Assembly: GCA_029261595.1 (NCBI GenBank)
Contig: JAJDAZ010000056.1
Span: 124,001-188,000, forward strand
DNA: 64,000 bases
Direction: 5' to 3'
Origin: Nitrospinaceae bacterium
GTDB taxonomy: Bacteria > Nitrospinota > Nitrospinia > Nitrospinales > VA-1
The translations under genes and the position numbers were made by a program. Below the pieces are notes generated by a model. It was not told where the DNA came from. It was given only the letters and a program-made list of their open reading frames with translations, and did not search any database. Numbering within the stretch: the stretch's first letter is position 1; the number at the start of each line of letters is the position of its first letter. Positions 61,130-64,000 of this stretch are shown piece by piece.

Positions 61130-63514
61130 ATGGATATCCAGTCATTAAATATACCTCCCGAAGTCAAGCGGGAGATAGAAGAATTCTCCGCCGAAGTTGA
61201 ACGGCGTAATAGAGGCGAAGTTCCGGAAGAGGAGTTCAAACGGTTTCGTCTCCAGCAGGGCATTTATGGCCAACGCCAGGATGAAGAGCAAATGGTGCGA
61301 ACCAAATTGCCCTTGGGCCAGATCACGTCCGACCAGTTGAATTGCCTGGCCGACTTCGGGGAAAAATATTCGCACGGGATTTTACACGTCACCACCCGGC
61401 AGGATATTCAGTTTCATTATGTAAAAATCAATGACGTGCCTCAGGGTTTACAAGATTTGGCGGACAATGGCCTGACCACACGCGAAGCCTGCGGCAACAC
61501 CGTGCGTAATGTGACCGCCTGCCATAAAGCTGGGACCTGCGCCGAAGAGGCGTTCGACGTTTCCCCCTATGGAAAAGCGATCACCAATTATCTCCTGCGC
61601 CATTCTCTGACACAGAATCTTCCGAGAAAATTCAAGATCAGCCTGGGTGGCTGTGCCGGGTGCGGGTTGGCTCCCATCCACGACATTGGTCTTAAAGCGG
61701 TGGTTCGGCAGGAAAACGGCAAAGAGGTGCGGGGCTTTAAAGTTCTGATCGGCGGAGGTCTGGGGTCCTTTCCCCACGCCGCGAAAATGCTAAAGGAATT
61801 TGTACCCGTAGAAAACCTGCTCCGGCTTTGCGAAGCCGTCGTCAGTGTGTTTGATAAATACGGCGACAAAATCAACCGGAACAAGGCCCGGCTCAAATTC
61901 GTTATCGACAAACTGGGGATGGAAAAGACCCAAGAACATTTTGAGGAAGAATACGCCGCGCTGGAAAGCAAACAGTATGATCCCATCGTCGTGCCAGAGG
62001 AAAGCATCCCGGAAGTTCCGGCCAATGCAGGAAATTCTGAGTTTGACAACGACGCTGAATTTCAGCTTTGGAAGGACAGAAACACCTTTGCGCAAAGGCA
62101 GGAAGGATTTTTCAATGTGCAAATCAAACTGGCTCTCGGTGACTTCGATGTTGCACAGGCCCGTGCCATCAGCAGGATCGCCGAAACCTGTGCTGGCGGA
62201 AAACTGGTGTGTACGGTCAACCAAAATATGATGATCCCCTGGGTGCGGGAGGAAGCCTTTGGAGCGGTTTATGGGGAGCTCAAAAAGATCGGTCTGCATA
62301 AAGCAGGAACGGAAGAAATACGGGACATCACCTGTTGTCCGGGTTCAGAAACCTGTAACCTGGGAATTACTGCGTCCAGAGGTTTGGTCGAGCATTTGAA
62401 TGACAAAATGGAAAACGGATTGACTTTCCCCAAAGAGCTTGACGATATTTCCATCAAGGCCAGCGGCTGTCCCAACTCCTGTGGACAGCATCACATCGCC
62501 TCCATCGGGTTTCATGGCGGCGCCAAAAAAGTGAATGGCGTTCTCGCACCGCATTATGAAATTTTCCTGGGCGGTCGCGTGTCCGAGGACAATGTGATCT
62601 TCGGGACTCCGGTCATCAAAGTTCCAGCCAAGAACGCCCCAGATGTCGTGCGCACCACTCTCGATAATTACCAGGCGGAAAAGAGTGGCGATGAATCTTT
62701 TGGGGAATATTTTGACCGTCAGGGGAAAAAATATTTTAAGGCACTGCTCACTCCCCTTCTGCAATTACCAGACATAGAAGAAGTGCCTGAAAGCTATGTC
62801 GATTTTGGTTCCAAGGAAAAATTCAGCCTGGACGACCGTGGCCAGGGAGAATGTGCTGGAGCGCTGACCGACTTGATTCAGAATCTCTTGTCCGATGCGG
62901 AACGAGCCAACTTCCAGGGCAAATTGAGTCTTGAAAAAGGCGAATACCAGGAAGCTCAGCAAAAGGCCGGGGTGGCCCTGGTCGCATGTTCACGCGCTCT
63001 GCTGACAACGGAAGGGATGGATTTCAACGATGACCGGGAGTGTTTGACAAAATTTCAATCTCTCATTGTCGATATGGAAATTGTTTCGCCCAAGTATGCA
63101 GACCTGATCAATCATTACGATGATTCCCAGACATCTGCCGACCAGGAAAAAGCCAAATGGTGGCTTGAACAGACCAATAGCCTGGCCGAAGAATGCAAGC
63201 AGGTGAATGACAAGATGCAGGACGACAAATCGTTGAGAATTCGTGTGGGAGCTTCGGATAAAAAGTCAAATGGTAAAAAAGGTGCGGCAACCACCCAGGA
63301 AAAAATCGACCTTCTGGGAGTCAAATGTCCGTTCAATTACGTTAAAACAAAAATCAAATTGGAGACCATGGAACTGGGAAGCACGCTTGAGGTTCTTCTG
63401 GATGACGGGGAACCGGCCGACAATGTTCCCAGAAGCGTCCAGAATGACGGACACAAGTTGCTGTCTCTCGAAAAGGAAAATGGTCACTTCAAAATGATCA
63501 TAGAAAAGGCTTGA
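61130..63514 (+). CDS. ferredoxin-type siroheme nitrite/sulfite reductase with C-terminal helical and TusA-like domains
   Basis: 794 residues. Two reductase half-domains cover residues 1-560. The siroheme/4Fe-4S site has Cys403-X5-Cys409 (CCPGSETCNLG) and Cys447-X3-Cys451 (GCPNSC). It reduces nitrite to ammonia or sulfite to sulfide with six electrons. Residues about 600-715 are helical (YQEAQQKAGVALVACSRALL), HEPN-like in pattern, and 728-792 form a TusA-like domain with Cys733 in GVKCPFNYVKTK; the second Pro of the usual CPxP is Asn. AAGAGG lies 6 bases before the ATG. Substrate unresolved. Confidence 0.85.
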   Translation: MDIQSLNIPPEVKREIEEFSAEVERRNRGEVPEEEFKRFRLQQGIYGQRQDEEQMVRTKLPLGQITSDQLNCLADFGEKYSHGILHVTTRQDIQFHYVKINDVPQGLQDLADNGLTTREACGNTVRNVTACHKAGTCAEEAFDVSPYGKAITNYLLRHSLTQNLPRKFKISLGGCAGCGLAPIHDIGLKAVVRQENGKEVRGFKVLIGGGLGSFPHAAKMLKEFVPVENLLRLCEAVVSVFDKYGDKINRNKARLKFVIDKLGMEKTQEHFEEEYAALESKQYDPIVVPEESIPEVPANAGNSEFDNDAEFQLWKDRNTFAQRQEGFFNVQIKLALGDFDVAQARAISRIAETCAGGKLVCTVNQNMMIPWVREEAFGAVYGELKKIGLHKAGTEEIRDITCCPGSETCNLGITASRGLVEHLNDKMENGLTFPKELDDISIKASGCPNSCGQHHIASIGFHGGAKKVNGVLAPHYEIFLGGRVSEDNVIFGTPVIKVPAKNAPDVVRTTLDNYQAEKSGDESFGEYFDRQGKKYFKALLTPLLQLPDIEEVPESYVDFGSKEKFSLDDRGQGECAGALTDLIQNLLSDAERANFQGKLSLEKGEYQEAQQKAGVALVACSRALLTTEGMDFNDDRECLTKFQSLIVDMEIVSPKYADLINHYDDSQTSADQEKAKWWLEQTNSLAEECKQVNDKMQDDKSLRIRVGASDKKSNGKKGAATTQEKIDLLGVKCPFNYVKTKIKLETMELGSTLEVLLDDGEPADNVPRSVQNDGHKLLSLEKENGHFKMIIEKA

Positions 63515-63520
63515 GGAGGA

Positions 63521-64000
63521 ATGATAAAAAGCATGACCGGGTTTGGCCGGTGTGAAAACCAAAATGATGAGTATTCCTGCAAAACGGAAATCCGCTCGGT
63601 CAACAATCGCTACATTGATATCAATACGCGATTTCCAAAATCCATGATGACCCTGGATAACACCGTCAAGAAACTTATAAAAGCTCGTTGCGCCCGAGGA
63701 TCGTTCGATCTGAATATTTCAATTGAGAGAACTAATGGCGGAGCAAGTGATCAGATTCTTCAACCCAATCTTGAGCTTGCTGAACAATATCGCCAGGCAT
63801 TCAAAAAAATAAAAAACAACCTTGAGTTGGAAGGTGAGATTGATATCAACCTGCTTTTGTCCATGAAGGATGTTGTCAAGATCGAGCCGATAGAAACAGA
63901 CCCCGCCCGGGAAGAACTGATTCACGCCACGGTGGAAGGTGCTCTTTCGGCCCTTATACAAATGCGCGAGGAAGAAGGCAAACACCTGCACGATGATATT
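63521..64000 (+). CDS. yicC: YicC-family protein, 5' part (cut by window edge)
   Basis: 160 residues visible, open to the right edge. The start IKSMTGFGRCENQNDEYSCK, the RSVNNRYIDINTRFP block and ARGSFDLNISIERTN are the YicC N-terminal domain, a family with reported endoribonuclease activity. GAGGAG precedes the ATG at 63521; the next ATG (63533, MTGFGR) is an alternative. It begins 6 bases after the reductase stop, so both may be co-transcribed. Confidence 0.93.
   Translation, partial: MIKSMTGFGRCENQNDEYSCKTEIRSVNNRYIDINTRFPKSMMTLDNTVKKLIKARCARGSFDLNISIERTNGGASDQILQPNLELAEQYRQAFKKIKNNLELEGEIDINLLLSMKDVVKIEPIETDPAREELIHATVEGALSALIQMREEEGKHLHDDI

Noticed and set aside
1-64000. CRISPR array, tRNA, rRNA or prophage
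   Set aside because: No regular direct repeats with spacers, no cloverleaf candidates and no phage structural genes were seen by eye; a tRNAscan or Infernal search was not possible.

Overview
The window is a chromosomal stretch of a Gram-negative, flagellated bacterium, about half G+C, with tightly packed genes and small intergenic repeats. Evidence for the cell type: two periplasmic lytic transglycosylases (MltD-like and Slt70-like), lipoproteins, an outer-membrane beta-barrel, an MlaC-like lipid carrier, MurJ, and flagellar genes (FliL, FliK-like, FhlB-like). The gene families resemble Nitrospinota or deltaproteobacterial relatives (FliK/FhlB pair, DUF502, a ferredoxin-type siroheme reductase with an extra C-terminal region). 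That placement is inference from family recollection, not proof. I saw no tRNA, rRNA, CRISPR array or complete transposon.

Layout. 1-2.3 kb: a cut-off O-methyltransferase, then a redoxin and a TPR lipoprotein on the minus strand with a clear terminator. 2.3-5.2 kb: a CbpA-type J-protein, a 2Fe-2S ferredoxin, an AT-rich insert with a small membrane protein and a HEPN (AbiU2-like) protein, and a cobalamin adenosyltransferase. 5.3-13.6 kb: the pyrimidine operon pyrR-pyrB-pyrC-carA-(unknown)-carB, headed by a PyrR-type attenuator; a coiled-coil gene of unknown function is translationally coupled between carA and carB. 13.6-19.4 kb: a FlgT/CsgG-like exported protein, a formylglycine-generating-enzyme-fold protein, endonuclease III, an M14-type hydrolase and MltD. 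19.5-25.5 kb: a fliK-fhlB module, a receiver-only response regulator, MscS, a beta-barrel, a 35-residue membrane ORF and FliL. 25.5-33.5 kb: a long minus-strand run (coaE, class-IV aminotransferase, CvpA, Slt, Nudix, an HPr fusion, HNH). 33.6-36.7 kb: FAD oxidase, a VOC protein and a 57-residue membrane protein in one operon, then a siroheme-synthase dehydrogenase.

36.7-41.4 kb is the most accessory-looking region. A MoxR-like ATPase is followed by a 614-residue partner of unknown function. A decayed second copy of that partner's 3' end lies downstream, separated from it by a 179-bp span bounded by perfect 17-bp inverted repeats (MITE-like). A PIN-like toxin/nuclease-type gene with its own promoter comes next. 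41.4-48.3 kb: TPR lipoprotein, MlaC, MurJ, ThrH, a zinc-ribbon/SH3 protein and an M32 carboxypeptidase. 48.3-51.3 kb: repeats and a membrane-anchored pentapeptide-repeat gene broken by a frameshift in a T5 tract. 51.3-60.7 kb: TauE half-transporter, dicarboxylate symporter, DUF502, dodecin, CBS protein, citrate synthase, ClpS, DUF3108, Nfu, YraN and a conserved-looking 57-residue basic protein. 60.7-64 kb: a promoter overlapping a long inverted repeat, a siroheme nitrite/sulfite reductase fused to a helical region and a TusA-like domain, and the start of yicC.

Functional links: pyrR to carB is one regulated biosynthetic unit. The siroheme dehydrogenase (36 kb) supplies a cofactor precursor for the reductase at 61 kb, and Nfu could supply iron-sulfur clusters to it and to Nth. 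Three genes (at 35709, 59213 and 24652) are short and easily missed.
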